NCBI GenBank assembly: GCA_947644545.1
Contig: CANRZW010000019.1
Coordinates: forward strand, 1-64,000
Source: an uncultured Lachnospiraceae bacterium
GTDB lineage: Bacteria; Bacillota; Clostridia; Lachnospirales; Lachnospiraceae
DNA: 64,000 nt
Direction of reading: 5' to 3'
Positions 17,044 to 25,638 of the stretch are shown here, piece after piece (position 1 is the stretch's first letter; the number at the start of each line of letters is the position of its first letter). The notes below the pieces were generated by a model. It did not search any database and was not told where the DNA came from. It worked only from the letters and a program-made list of their open reading frames with translations. The translations under genes were made by a program, and so were the position numbers.

Positions 17044-18186
17044 ATGTTGTGTGTGAAAAATGGATTGATCCATGATGCTGTCCACGAGGAGGCCTATGTA
17101 GGAGATATTCTGGTGGAAAACGGTAAGATCAAGGCGATCGGTGAACATCTGCAGACAGAGGAAGGCGTATCGGTTGTGGACGCGGAAGGTCTGCAGGTGT
17201 ATCCCGGCTTCGTGGAGGCGCACGGGCACATCGGCCTTGACGGCTATGGAATCGGCTACGAAGGAATGGACTATAATGAGCTGAATGATATCGTCAGTCC
17301 GCAGCTGCGGGGGATCGACGGCGTAAAGCCTATGGATGCTGCGTTTCCCAAGGCGGCGGAGGCCGGCGTGACCTGCGTGTGTGTAGGACCGGGCAGCGCC
17401 AACGTGCTGGGCGGCACTTTTGTCACCATCAAGACGGTGGGCAGGAGAGTGGAAGATATGTTGTTGCGGGATAATGTGGCCATGAAATGCGCCTTCGGAG
17501 AGAATCCGAAGCGGGTATACCGGGAGAAAAAGGATTCCAGCCGCATGAGTACCGCGGCCCTGCTTCGGGAGATGCTTTTTAAGACGAGAGAGTACCTGGA
17601 GAAGAAAGAGGCGGCAGGAGATGACCCGTCCAAGAGACCGGCCTTTGACATGAAGCTGGAAGCGCTGATCCCCGTGATAAAAGGGGAGATGCCCTTAAAG
17701 GCCCATGCGCATGCGGCGGAGGATCTTTTCACGGCGCTTCGCATCGCCAGAGAGTTTAATGTGAAGATTACGCTGGAGCATGTGACGGAAGGCCATCTGA
17801 TCGTGGAGGAACTGGCGAAGGAAAATGTGCCGCTGGCGGTAGGGCCTACACTTACGAGTGCTTCCAAGTACGAGCTGCGCAACAAGAGCTGGACCACGCC
17901 TGGTCTGCTTTCCGCTGCGGGCTGTCAGGTATCCATCATCACGGATTCGCCGGTGATTCCGCAGGAATATCTGCCGCTGTGCGCGGGACTGGCGGTACAG
18001 GCCGGCATGGATCCCTTTGCGGCGCTGCAGGCCATAACCATCAACCCGGCAAGGCACGCGGGGATCGCGGACCGGGTAGGCTCGCTTGAAGTGGGTAAGG
18101 ATGCGGATTTCGTCATTACGGACGGCTGCCCTTTTGAGGTGTCGACGAAGGTGAAGCATGTGTTCATTGACGGGAAGGAAGTATAA
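17044..18186 (+). CDS. Imidazolonepropionase-like amidohydrolase
   Basis: A 380-residue metal-dependent hydrolase of the amidohydrolase superfamily. The HxH metal motif is His60-x-His62 (EAHGHIGL), with further ligand candidates His221/His223 (KAHAHAAED), His246 (LEHVTEGH) and Asp301 (ITDSPVIP). The C-terminal segment NPARHAGIADRVGSLEVGKDADFVI is typical of the family. ATG 17044 has GGAGGG upstream. It is the first gene of an apparent operon with glycerol kinase (33 nt gap). Its substrate and the reason for the pairing with glycerol genes are unknown; it could hydrolyse a cyclic amide or an isoaspartyl-type compound. Confidence 0.88.
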   Translation: MLCVKNGLIHDAVHEEAYVGDILVENGKIKAIGEHLQTEEGVSVVDAEGLQVYPGFVEAHGHIGLDGYGIGYEGMDYNELNDIVSPQLRGIDGVKPMDAAFPKAAEAGVTCVCVGPGSANVLGGTFVTIKTVGRRVEDMLLRDNVAMKCAFGENPKRVYREKKDSSRMSTAALLREMLFKTREYLEKKEAAGDDPSKRPAFDMKLEALIPVIKGEMPLKAHAHAAEDLFTALRIAREFNVKITLEHVTEGHLIVEELAKENVPLAVGPTLTSASKYELRNKSWTTPGLLSAAGCQVSIITDSPVIPQEYLPLCAGLAVQAGMDPFAALQAITINPARHAGIADRVGSLEVGKDADFVITDGCPFEVSTKVKHVFIDGKEV

Positions 18187-18219
18187 GAGAAGAAGTGTAA
18201 TTCCATAAGGAGGGGCAGT

Positions 18220-19716
18220 ATGGCAAAATACATAATGGCACTGGATGCCGGGACCACCAGTAACCGCTGTATCTTGTTTAACGAGCAGGGGGATATGTGC
18301 AGCGTGGCGCAGAAGGAGTTTACCCAGTATTTTCCGAAACCGGGCTGGGTAGAGCATGATGCGGACGAGATCTGGTCTACGCAGTACGAGGTGGCACATC
18401 AGGCAATGGCGAATATCAATGCCACAGCAGCGGAGATTGCCGCGATCGGAATCACGAACCAGCGGGAGACGGTGGTAGTCTGGGATAAGAAGACCGGAAG
18501 TCCGATCCACAATGCGATCGTATGGCAGTGCCGCCGCACGTCAGAGTATGCGGACAGCCTGAAAGCAAAGGGGTTAACAGATAAATTCAGGGAAAAGACG
18601 GGACTTGTCATCGATGCTTACTTCTCGGCGACGAAGATCAAATGGATCCTGGACAATGTGGAGGGAGCAAGGCAGAAGGCGGAAAACGGAGAGCTGCTGT
18701 TTGGTACGGTGGAGACATGGCTGATCTGGAAGCTGACCAAGGGCGGCGTGCATGTGACGGATTATTCCAACGCTTCCCGCACCATGCTCTTTAATATCAA
18801 TACGTTAATGTGGGATGATGAGATCCTGCAGGAATTGCAGATTCCGAAGTGTATGCTGCCGGAGGTGAAGCCGTCAAGCTGTATTTACGGAGAGGCGGAT
18901 CCCGGGTTCTTCGGCGGGCCGATTCCGATCGGCGGCGCGGCCGGCGACCAGCAGGCGGCGTTGTTTGGCCAGACCTGTTTTCAGCCGGGCGAGGCGAAGA
19001 ATACTTATGGAACGGGCTGCTTTTTGCTGATGAATACGGGAGATACGCCGGTCTTTTCGCGGAACGGACTGGTGACGACGATCGCCTGGGGACTGGACGG
19101 CAAGGTCACGTACGCGCTGGAAGGTTCCATCTTCGTGGCGGGAGCGGCGATCCAGTGGCTGCGGGATGAGATGCGACTGATCGATTCTGCGCAGGATTCG
19201 GAGTATATGGCGAGAAAGGTGGCGGATACGAACGGCTGTTACGTGGTGCCTGCCTTTACGGGGCTGGGAGCGCCCCATTGGGATCAGTACGCAAGAGGAA
19301 CGATCGTCGGGATTACCCGCGGCGTCAATAAATATCATATCATCAGGGCTACGCTGGATTCGCTGGCCTATCAGGTCAATGACGTGCTGGAGGCGATGGA
19401 AGCAGATTCTTCCATCAAACTGTCTGCGCTTAAAGTGGACGGCGGCGCCAGCGCCAACAATTTCCTGATGCAGCAGCAGGCAAATATCAGTGGCGCACCG
19501 GTTAACCGTCCGAGGTGTGTGGAGACGACGGCCATGGGCGCGGCTTATCTGGCCGGACTGGCGGTTGGCTATTGGGCGAGCAAGGAAGATGTGGTGAAGA
19601 ACTGGGCCATCGACCGGGAGTTCGTGCCGGAGATCCCGGAAGAAGAGCGGCTTGCGATGGTAAGAGGCTGGAGCAGAGCGGTCAGATGCGCGTATGGCTG
19701 GGAGAAAGAAGACTAA
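18220..19716 (+). CDS. glpK: Glycerol kinase
   Basis: A 498-residue FGGY-family kinase making sn-glycerol-3-phosphate from glycerol and ATP. Family marks are [14 protein letters not shown] (phosphate 1), [35 protein letters not shown] (phosphate 2) and the adenosine motif [13 protein letters not shown]. The RBS is AAGGAGG. In HPr-regulated glycerol kinases of Bacillota a His before the IAGxAGDQQ motif is phosphorylated (YHFYG); here that place reads PGFFGG, so the His is absent. The next gene is a glycerol-3-phosphate dehydrogenase 41 nt downstream, giving a complete glycerol-to-DHAP route. Confidence 0.96.
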   Translation: MAKYIMALDAGTTSNRCILFNEQGDMCSVAQKEFTQYFPKPGWVEHDADEIWSTQYEVAHQAMANINATAAEIAAIGITNQRETVVVWDKKTGSPIHNAIVWQCRRTSEYADSLKAKGLTDKFREKTGLVIDAYFSATKIKWILDNVEGARQKAENGELLFGTVETWLIWKLTKGGVHVTDYSNASRTMLFNINTLMWDDEILQELQIPKCMLPEVKPSSCIYGEADPGFFGGPIPIGGAAGDQQAALFGQTCFQPGEAKNTYGTGCFLLMNTGDTPVFSRNGLVTTIAWGLDGKVTYALEGSIFVAGAAIQWLRDEMRLIDSAQDSEYMARKVADTNGCYVVPAFTGLGAPHWDQYARGTIVGITRGVNKYHIIRATLDSLAYQVNDVLEAMEADSSIKLSALKVDGGASANNFLMQQQANISGAPVNRPRCVETTAMGAAYLAGLAVGYWASKEDVVKNWAIDREFVPEIPEEERLAMVRGWSRAVRCAYGWEKED

Positions 19717-19757
19717 GAAACTATAAATAAGTGAGACAGATTGGAGCAAAGAAAACT

Positions 19758-21194
19758 ATGTATGACGTAATCATTATCGGCGCAGGTGTGTCCGGCTGTG
19801 CCTCGGCGCGGGAGCTTTCCAGATATCAGGCCAGGATATGTGTATTGGAGAAAGCAGAGGATGTATGCTGCGGTACGTCGAAGGCAAACAGTGCGATCGC
19901 TCATGCCGGTTACGACGCTCCCACCGGTTCCCTGATGGCGAAACTGAACGTGCAGGGCAATCGGATGATGGAGCGGTTATCGAAGGAGCTGGATTTTGCG
20001 TTTCAAAGGATCGGTTCTCTGGTAGTCTGCCGGGACGAGGAGGAGATGCCGAATCTGCAGGCGCTTTATGACAGGGGTGTGGCCAACGGCGTAGAAGGAT
20101 TGCGGATCGTGGGAAAAGAAGAACTGCGCCGGATGGAGCCTCATATTTCGGAAGATGCGGTGGCGGCATTGTATGCGCCGTCGGCCGGAATCGTCTGTCC
20201 CTTCGGCATGAATATTGCCTTCGCGGAGAACGCGGCGGTTAACGGCGTAGAGTTTCGATTTGACACCAGCGTGCAGGGAATCCGGAAGACGGAGCGAGGC
20301 TGGCTGATCGAGACGGACAAGGGACAGTACGAGACAAGATGTGTGGTCAACGCGGCAGGCGTTTATGCCGATACGATCCATAATATGGTCAGCGGACATA
20401 AGATCAGGATTACGCCCAGAAGAGGGGACTACTGTCTGCTGGATAAATCGGCGGGAAAGCATGTGTCGAGCGTCATCTTTGCACTGCCCGGCAAGTATGG
20501 CAAAGGCATTCTGGTAACGCCTACGGTACACGGCAATCTGTTGGTTGGCCCTACGGCTATCGATACCGAAGATAAGGAGGGCGTTAACACGACGAGAGAG
20601 GGGCTCGACCAGGTGCTCAGGAAGGCCGGGGAGAATGTGAAGGATCTGCCCATGCGGTCCGTGATCACTTCTTTTGCGGGACTGCGCGCCCATGAGGAGC
20701 ATCATGAATTTGTGATCGGGGAAGTCGAGGACGCCGCCGGATTTGTGGACTGTGCGGGTATCGAATCGCCGGGGCTGACGGCCAGTCCGGCAATCGGTGT
20801 GATGGTGGCCGGGATTGTGAGGGAACTTCTGCATCTGGAAGAAAACCAGGCATTTGTCGGGACAAGAAGGGGAATCCTTAATCCACAGGAACTGCCTGTG
20901 GAGGAGCGTAAGCAGTTGATCAGAGACAATCCTGCTTATGGAAACATCATCTGCCGCTGTGAGATGGTGACGGAGGGTGAGATCATAGATGCCATAAGAA
21001 GGCCTCTCGGAGCGAAATCCTTAGACGGCGTAAAGCGCAGGACGAGAGCCGGGATGGGACGCTGCCAGGCCGGGTTCTGTTCCCCAAGAGTCATGGAGAT
21101 CCTTGCCAGGGAGCGGGGGAAGAACATCAGTGAGATCACGAAGGCGGGCGGCGGGTCCAGACTCGTAGTCGGTGTGAATAAGGATGCGCTGTAG
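19758..21194 (+). CDS. FAD-dependent glycerol-3-phosphate dehydrogenase with BFD-type [2Fe-2S] domain
   Basis: A 478-residue flavoprotein. The N-terminal Rossmann motif YDVIIIGAGVSGCASA and a DAO-type fold (residues about 1-375) resemble GlpA/GlpO. The C-terminal 90 residues carry a BFD-like iron-sulfur domain, IICRCEMVTEGEI followed by GMGRCQAGFC, as in anaerobic GlpA. It would oxidise sn-glycerol-3-phosphate to dihydroxyacetone phosphate. ATG 19758 is chosen because the flavin motif starts there; TTGGAG lies 11 nt upstream. It forms an operon with glpK and with the following oxidoreductase and DUF1667 protein, which probably carry the electrons onward in place of GlpB/GlpC. Confidence 0.9.
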   Translation: MYDVIIIGAGVSGCASARELSRYQARICVLEKAEDVCCGTSKANSAIAHAGYDAPTGSLMAKLNVQGNRMMERLSKELDFAFQRIGSLVVCRDEEEMPNLQALYDRGVANGVEGLRIVGKEELRRMEPHISEDAVAALYAPSAGIVCPFGMNIAFAENAAVNGVEFRFDTSVQGIRKTERGWLIETDKGQYETRCVVNAAGVYADTIHNMVSGHKIRITPRRGDYCLLDKSAGKHVSSVIFALPGKYGKGILVTPTVHGNLLVGPTAIDTEDKEGVNTTREGLDQVLRKAGENVKDLPMRSVITSFAGLRAHEEHHEFVIGEVEDAAGFVDCAGIESPGLTASPAIGVMVAGIVRELLHLEENQAFVGTRRGILNPQELPVEERKQLIRDNPAYGNIICRCEMVTEGEIIDAIRRPLGAKSLDGVKRRTRAGMGRCQAGFCSPRVMEILARERGKNISEITKAGGGSRLVVGVNKDAL

Positions 21195-21216
21195 GGCGCT
21201 TTGTCGTTGAGAGACG

Positions 21217-21255
21217 GCCGTATGAAGCAGCGGGAATCCGACTGTTTCATACGGC
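21217..21255 (+). other. Intergenic hairpin in the glp operon
   Basis: GCCGTATGAA (21217-21226) pairs perfectly with TTCATACGGC (21246-21255) across an 18-nt loop; no T-tract follows. It lies in the only long gap of the operon (92 nt) and could be a processing or attenuation element that sets the ratio of dehydrogenase to its partner. Confidence 0.5.
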
Positions 21256-21286
21256 AGAATGATGATAGAAAATGAGGAAACAGCAC

Positions 21287-22558
21287 GTGAAAACATATGA
21301 TATTGTAATTATCGGCGGCGGACCGGCCGGCTTGGCGGCGGCGGTCTCTGCGAAGAGGAGCGGAACGGACAGTATCCTGATCCTGGAGCGGGATAAGGAG
21401 CTGGGCGGTATTTTGAACCAGTGTATTCATAACGGATTCGGTCTGCATACGTTTCGGGAAGAGCTGACGGGGCCGGAGTATGCGGGGCGGTTTATCGAGC
21501 AGGTGGAAGAACTGCAGATCGAATATAAACTGCATACGATGGTCATGGATATCAGCAGCGACAAGATTGTGACGGCGATGAACAGTACGGATGGGCTGTT
21601 CGAGATCAAGGCCGGGGCGGTTATTCTGGCGATGGGATGCAGGGAGCGTTCCCGGGGGGCACTGAATATTCCGGGATATCGTCCGGCCGGCATTTTTTCT
21701 GCGGGAACGGCGCAGAGGCTTGTCAATATGGAGGGCTGTCTGCCGGGGCGTAAGGTAGTTATCTTAGGATCCGGGGACATCGGCCTGATCATGGCCAGGC
21801 GCATGACGCTGGAGGGCGCGCAGGTGCAGGTGGTGGCGGAATTGATGCCCTATTCCGGCGGTTTGAAGCGCAACATTGTACAGTGCCTGGACGATTACGC
21901 AATTCCCTTGAAACTGAGCCATACTGTGGTGGAGATCCGTGGAAAAGAACGGGTGGAAGGCATCACGCTGGCGCAGGTGGATGAGACGGGCAGACCGATT
22001 CCGGGGACGGAGGAGGAATACGAGTGTGATACGCTGTTACTGTCGGTAGGACTGATCCCGGAGAATGAGTTATCAAGCGGTATGGGCGTTGCGCTTAGCA
22101 GAGTGACTTCCGGACCGGTGGTCAATGAGAGTCTGGAGACGAATATCGAGGGGGTGTTTGCCTGCGGCAATGTGCTGCATGTGCATGATCTGGTGGATTT
22201 TGTCTCGGAGGAGGCTGCCGCGGCCGGGAGAAACGCGGCACGCTATGTGCAGTCAACGGACGATGCTTCAAGGGGAGGCGGCCCTTTAGTAGAAATCCGT
22301 GCGGTGGACGGCGTGCGTTATACGGTGCCCTCCGGAATCAATGTGGAGCGTATGGAAGATATGCAGACCGTTCGGTTCAGAGTCGGCGGCGTGTACAAAA
22401 ACTGCTTTGTGAGCGTCTATCTGGATGAAGAGCGGATTCAGCATCGGAAGCGTCCGGTGATGGCGCCGGGAGAGATGGAGAGTATTAAGCTTAAGAAAGA
22501 AGAGCTGTTAAAATATCCGGATCTTAAGGTGATCACGGTGAAGCTGGAGGAGGGATAA
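21287..22558 (+). CDS. NAD(P)/FAD-dependent oxidoreductase, electron partner of the G3P dehydrogenase
   Basis: A 423-residue pyridine-nucleotide/flavin oxidoreductase. The FAD motif YDIVIIGGGPAGLAAAV opens the protein; the second Rossmann motif VVILGSGDIGLIMARRM is near residue 160 and the second FAD contact GVFACGNVLHVHDLVDFV near residue 295. A C-terminal 90-residue extension follows. GTG 21287 is preferred since GAGG at 21274-21277 sits 9 nt upstream and family members start at this point; ATG 21272 has no good RBS. Position between a GlpA-like protein and a DUF1667 protein suggests transfer of electrons from glycerol-3-phosphate to NAD or to an iron-sulfur carrier. Confidence 0.87.
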   Translation: MKTYDIVIIGGGPAGLAAAVSAKRSGTDSILILERDKELGGILNQCIHNGFGLHTFREELTGPEYAGRFIEQVEELQIEYKLHTMVMDISSDKIVTAMNSTDGLFEIKAGAVILAMGCRERSRGALNIPGYRPAGIFSAGTAQRLVNMEGCLPGRKVVILGSGDIGLIMARRMTLEGAQVQVVAELMPYSGGLKRNIVQCLDDYAIPLKLSHTVVEIRGKERVEGITLAQVDETGRPIPGTEEEYECDTLLLSVGLIPENELSSGMGVALSRVTSGPVVNESLETNIEGVFACGNVLHVHDLVDFVSEEAAAAGRNAARYVQSTDDASRGGGPLVEIRAVDGVRYTVPSGINVERMEDMQTVRFRVGGVYKNCFVSVYLDEERIQHRKRPVMAPGEMESIKLKKEELLKYPDLKVITVKLEEG

Positions 22559-22563
22559 AGACG

Positions 22564-22971
22564 ATGGGAAAAAGAGAACTGATCTGTATCGGCTGTCCCA
22601 TGGGCTGTCCGGTCACGGTGGAGATGAACGGTGATGAGATTGTGAGCGTGTCCGGCAATACCTGTCCGCGGGGAGATGCCTATGCCAGAAAAGAGGTCAC
22701 GAATCCGACCAGGATCGTCACCTCCACCGTGAAGGTGGAAGGCAGCTGCGTGGAGATGGTCTCCGTGAAGACGAAGGAGGACATTCCGAAAGATAAGATT
22801 TTTGATTGTGTACGGGCGCTGAAAGGGCTTACCGTGAAAGCGCCCGTGCGGATCGGAGACGTGATCCTGGCTGATGCAGCGGGAACCGGCGTGGATGTGG
22901 TGGCGACGAGGAATGCCTGGCCTTCCTGTCATAAGGAAGCAGAATGTCAGCAGGCCGTTGACGGATCATGA
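22564..22971 (+). CDS. DUF1667 cysteine-rich protein
   Basis: A 135-residue protein with an N-terminal cluster-type motif CIGCPMGC and CPRGDAYA, conserved in DUF1667, then VTNPTRIVTSTVKV and a beta-rich remainder. DUF1667 proteins resemble the N-terminal Fe-S or molybdopterin-oxidoreductase-like fold and are regularly encoded after GlpA- and FAD-oxidoreductase-like genes. It starts 5 nt after the preceding stop, so it is tightly coupled. An iron-sulfur electron-transfer or maturation role in glycerol-3-phosphate oxidation is inferred. Its 3' end overlaps the convergent acetyltransferase gene by 6 bp. Confidence 0.88.
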   Translation: MGKRELICIGCPMGCPVTVEMNGDEIVSVSGNTCPRGDAYARKEVTNPTRIVTSTVKVEGSCVEMVSVKTKEDIPKDKIFDCVRALKGLTVKAPVRIGDVILADAAGTGVDVVATRNAWPSCHKEAECQQAVDGS

Positions 22972-23541
22972 GTCGATCTCCGGAAAAGGGATGACGGCAG
23001 GCGGATTGTCCGTATGTTCGCCCAGATGCTTTTCCATCCAGACCATGTGATACCAGCGGCCGAATTTGAAGCCGCATTGGTGGAAAGTGCCGACCAGATG
23101 ATAGCCGAGATGTTCATGGAACTGTACGCTGTTCAGAGTCAGGTATTCGTCTTCTGTCTCCGGATAACCGATACAGGCATTGGCAGTGAGAATGTTTTGA
23201 AGCGTAAGCGTCTTTTCCAGCGCTTCATACAGGGCTCTGCCGATGCCTGTTCTTTTTTTATCTTTGTGCAGGTAGATGGTAGTCTCCACGTTCCAGCTAT
23301 AGGCCGCTCGGGTGCTAAAGGGGCCGGCATAGGTGTAGCCGACGATCCTGCCGTCCTGTTCGGCGACAAGATAGGGGTATTTCTGCAGTGTGTTCGTGAT
23401 CCTTTTCCGGAATTCCGCTACGGATGGCACCGTGTATTCAAAGCTGATCGCGGTGTCGGTGACGTAGGGCGCATAAATCTGCAGCAGCTGTTCGGCGTCC
23501 TGTGGGGTGGCGGTTCTGATACTTGGTCTGTTCATGCTCAT
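22966..23541 (-). CDS. GNAT acetyltransferase, phosphinothricin/methionine-sulfone type
   Basis: A 191-residue GCN5-related N-acetyltransferase. RPSIRTATPQDAEQLLQIYAPYV, AISFEYTVPS and YAGPFSTRAAYSWNVETTIYL are typical of the PAT/YncA subgroup. The acetyl-CoA loop reads KRTGIGRALYEALE, and the end has FHEHLGYHLVGTFHQCGFKFGRW with YHMVWME. Such enzymes acetylate the amino group of phosphinothricin or methionine sulfoximine-like compounds. Start 23541 is preferred because GAGGAA then sits 8 nt away; the ATG at 23547 would be only 2 nt from it. It is a single gene, convergent with the glp operon. Confidence 0.88.
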   Translation of the reverse strand: MSMNRPSIRTATPQDAEQLLQIYAPYVTDTAISFEYTVPSVAEFRKRITNTLQKYPYLVAEQDGRIVGYTYAGPFSTRAAYSWNVETTIYLHKDKKRTGIGRALYEALEKTLTLQNILTANACIGYPETEDEYLTLNSVQFHEHLGYHLVGTFHQCGFKFGRWYHMVWMEKHLGEHTDNPPAVIPFPEIDS

Positions 23542-23655
23542 ATCCATAATTCCTCGCTTCTGTACTTCATCAATGTCGTGTGGTCATTTTATCGTCTGCC
23601 GTTTGTTTTGTCAATTTGTATGGATCATGTTGTCGGGAATTGTTAAGAATTAAAT

Positions 23656-23676
23656 TTGAAGCTTTCTTGAGATTTA
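23656..23676 (+). promoter_or_regulatory. Direct-repeat box upstream of the response regulator gene
   Basis: TTGAAG (23656-23661) and TTGAGA (23667-23672) are repeated with an 11-bp period, within a 21-bp segment that recurs at 25534-25554 with only two differences. OmpR-family regulators bind direct repeats of this spacing. A TATAGC element lies 10 bp after it (23687-23692). Confidence 0.65.
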
Positions 23677-23719
23677 CCGTGTACACTATAGCCAGGAAAA
23701 GGACAGGAGGAAAGAATTC

Positions 23720-24397
23720 ATGAAGCCAAAACTGCTGATCGTAGATGACGAACAGGGAATCGTGGAGATGATGAAGCGTTACTTTGAGGCACGGTATGAG
23801 GTACTTACGGCTTACAGTGGAGAGGAGGCGCTGCGTAAAGTGGCGGCCATGCCGAACCTGATTCTGTTAGATATCAACATGCCGGGACTGGATGGACTGG
23901 CGGTCTGCCAGAAGATCCGGTCATATATCACCTGTCCCATTCTGTTTCTTACAGCCCGCGTGGAGGCGGCTGATAAGATCAGGGGATTTGGCGCCGGGGC
24001 GGATGATTATATCGTAAAGCCGTTTGATCTGGACGAACTGGGAGCGCGGGTGGAAGCTCATCTGCGGCGGGAACAGCGCAGGCACGAAAGCGCGGCGGTG
24101 CGGTTTTTTGGGGAAGGCGAACTTTGTGTGGATTATTCTGCAAGGACGGCGGCGGTCTGTGGGCAGGAGATCGCTTTTTCCAGACGGGAATTTGACATTG
24201 TGGAGCTGCTGTCGCTCTACACGGGGCAGGTCTTTGACCGGGAGCGCATCTATGAGGCGGTCTGGGGACTGGAGGGGGACGGCAGCAGCGATGTGGTGAT
24301 GGAACATGTACGGAAGATCCGGGCGAAGCTGGCCGCCCACACAGGGCACAGCTATATAGAGACGGTCTGGGGGTGCGGGTATAAATGGAACGGTTGA
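23720..24397 (+). CDS. OmpR-family response regulator
   Basis: A 225-residue receiver plus winged-helix regulator. The acidic pair Asp9/Asp10 is in LLIVDDEQG, the phosphorylated Asp is 51 (LILLDINMPGLDG), the conserved Thr is in LFLTAR and Lys in YIVKPFD. The C-terminal OmpR/PhoB-type DNA-binding domain has FSRREFDIVELL and IETVWGCGYKW. The RBS is GGAGGAAAG. It overlaps the histidine kinase gene by 13 bp and stands before an ABC exporter operon whose promoter carries the same box as its own, so it probably regulates both itself and the exporter. Confidence 0.93.
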   Translation: MKPKLLIVDDEQGIVEMMKRYFEARYEVLTAYSGEEALRKVAAMPNLILLDINMPGLDGLAVCQKIRSYITCPILFLTARVEAADKIRGFGAGADDYIVKPFDLDELGARVEAHLRREQRRHESAAVRFFGEGELCVDYSARTAAVCGQEIAFSRREFDIVELLSLYTGQVFDRERIYEAVWGLEGDGSSDVVMEHVRKIRAKLAAHTGHSYIETVWGCGYKWNG

Positions 24398-25548
24398 GGA
24401 ATATGGGATTGCGGCAAAGCTATTTCCTGTTGTCGGTGGTGTGTCTTTCCGCGGCGCTGTTACTGACGGCAGCGATCTATGCTGCCTGTGAAAAGATAGG
24501 GGAAGGGATTCCCAGAGGAGGCGTTGCGATCAGTTATGACGGGGTGATAACAAAGTTGGAGGAGCCGTCGCCACAGCAGGAGAGGAGCTTAAAGTGGCTG
24601 TCCAGGATCTCTCTTCTGGCGGTGCTGACGTTTCCGGTGGGCGGCCTGGGAATGGCCGGGGCGCTCTTTTACCGATGGAAGCTGAAGGAGCCGATACGTA
24701 TCCTGGAAGAGGGAACGGAGCGGATTAGAAGACAGGATCTGGATTTTACGATTCCGGCGGTCTCGGAGGACGAATTGGGGAGGATCTGCGCAGCCTTCGA
24801 GACGATGCGGGAAGAGCTGTTAAAGACCAATCAGGAGCTGTGGCGCCAGGCGGAGGAGCGCAGACGGCTGAATGCTGCCTTTGCTCATGACCTGCGCAAT
24901 CCGGTCACGGTGTTAAAGGGAACGGTGAAGCTGCTGCGTCAGGAGAGCGAAGACGAGGCAGGCCGGGAACAGGCGCTCTGGCGGCTGGAGACCTATACGC
25001 TGCGGATAGAACGGTATGTGGAGGCTATGAGCAGCATACAGAGATTGGAGCAAATACCGGTCTGCAGGAAGTGCGTGAGCGGGGCAGTGCTGCGGCAGGA
25101 ACTGGAAGAGACGGCGGCACTGCTTGCGACAATGCATAAATCGCCGGCGCACCTGTCTGTTTCGATGCAGGGGGTGATGGAGGTGAATGTGGATCATGGG
25201 ATCTTTCTCACGGTGGCGGAGAATCTGATCGGCAATGCGGTGCGCTTTGCTGAGAAGGAAGTGAGGATCTGCTTGCGGCAGGAGGGCAGCCTGCTGACGC
25301 TTACGGTGTGGGATGATGGGACGGGATATCCGGTTTGGCTTGTAAAAGAGGGGCCGAAGCCTTTCGGAAAGACAGCGGAGGATGCGGTACGTTTTGGAAA
25401 AACGCCGGAGGATACGGCGCATTTCGGGATGGGGCTTTATAGCAGCCAGATACTGTGCGGGAAGCATGGCGGGACGCTCCGACTGGCAAACGAAAGGGAA
25501 GAGGAAGGCGGAGGCGCTTTGGCGACGGCCGTGTTGAGACTTTCTTGA
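24385..25548 (+). CDS. Sensor histidine kinase with a repeated insert in the ATP lid
   Basis: A 387-residue membrane kinase. Transmembrane segments at about 12-34 and 72-98 flank a short external loop; a HAMP-like linker precedes the phosphoacceptor motif FAHDLRNPVTVL. ATP-binding boxes are NLIGNAVRFAEKE (N), VWDDGTGYP (G1) and FGMGLYSSQIL (G2). Between G1 and G2 the lid carries a 10-residue unit in tandem, FGKTAEDAVR then FGKTPEDTAH, just before the similar FGMG. ATG 24385 overlaps the regulator gene; ATG 24403 is an alternative. Its last codons contain the box that precedes the ABC operon. Confidence 0.9.
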   Translation: MERLRNMGLRQSYFLLSVVCLSAALLLTAAIYAACEKIGEGIPRGGVAISYDGVITKLEEPSPQQERSLKWLSRISLLAVLTFPVGGLGMAGALFYRWKLKEPIRILEEGTERIRRQDLDFTIPAVSEDELGRICAAFETMREELLKTNQELWRQAEERRRLNAAFAHDLRNPVTVLKGTVKLLRQESEDEAGREQALWRLETYTLRIERYVEAMSSIQRLEQIPVCRKCVSGAVLRQELEETAALLATMHKSPAHLSVSMQGVMEVNVDHGIFLTVAENLIGNAVRFAEKEVRICLRQEGSLLTLTVWDDGTGYPVWLVKEGPKPFGKTAEDAVRFGKTPEDTAHFGMGLYSSQILCGKHGGTLRLANEREEEGGGALATAVLRLS

Positions 25549-25554
25549 GATTTA
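25534..25554 (+). promoter_or_regulatory. Direct-repeat box before the ABC exporter operon
   Basis: The same 21-bp element as at 23656-23676, differing at two bases; the 15-base core CTTTCTTGAGATTTA is identical (25540-25554). It overlaps the stop codon of the kinase gene and is followed 5 bp later by TATAGT (25560-25565). Confidence 0.65.
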
Positions 25555-25638
25555 TTCTTTATAGTCTCCTTTAGGAGCCGCGAGAGGGGTGGTTGGTGAT
25601 CAGCGGCATCCGAATCTGACGAAAAGGAGAAGTTCTAT

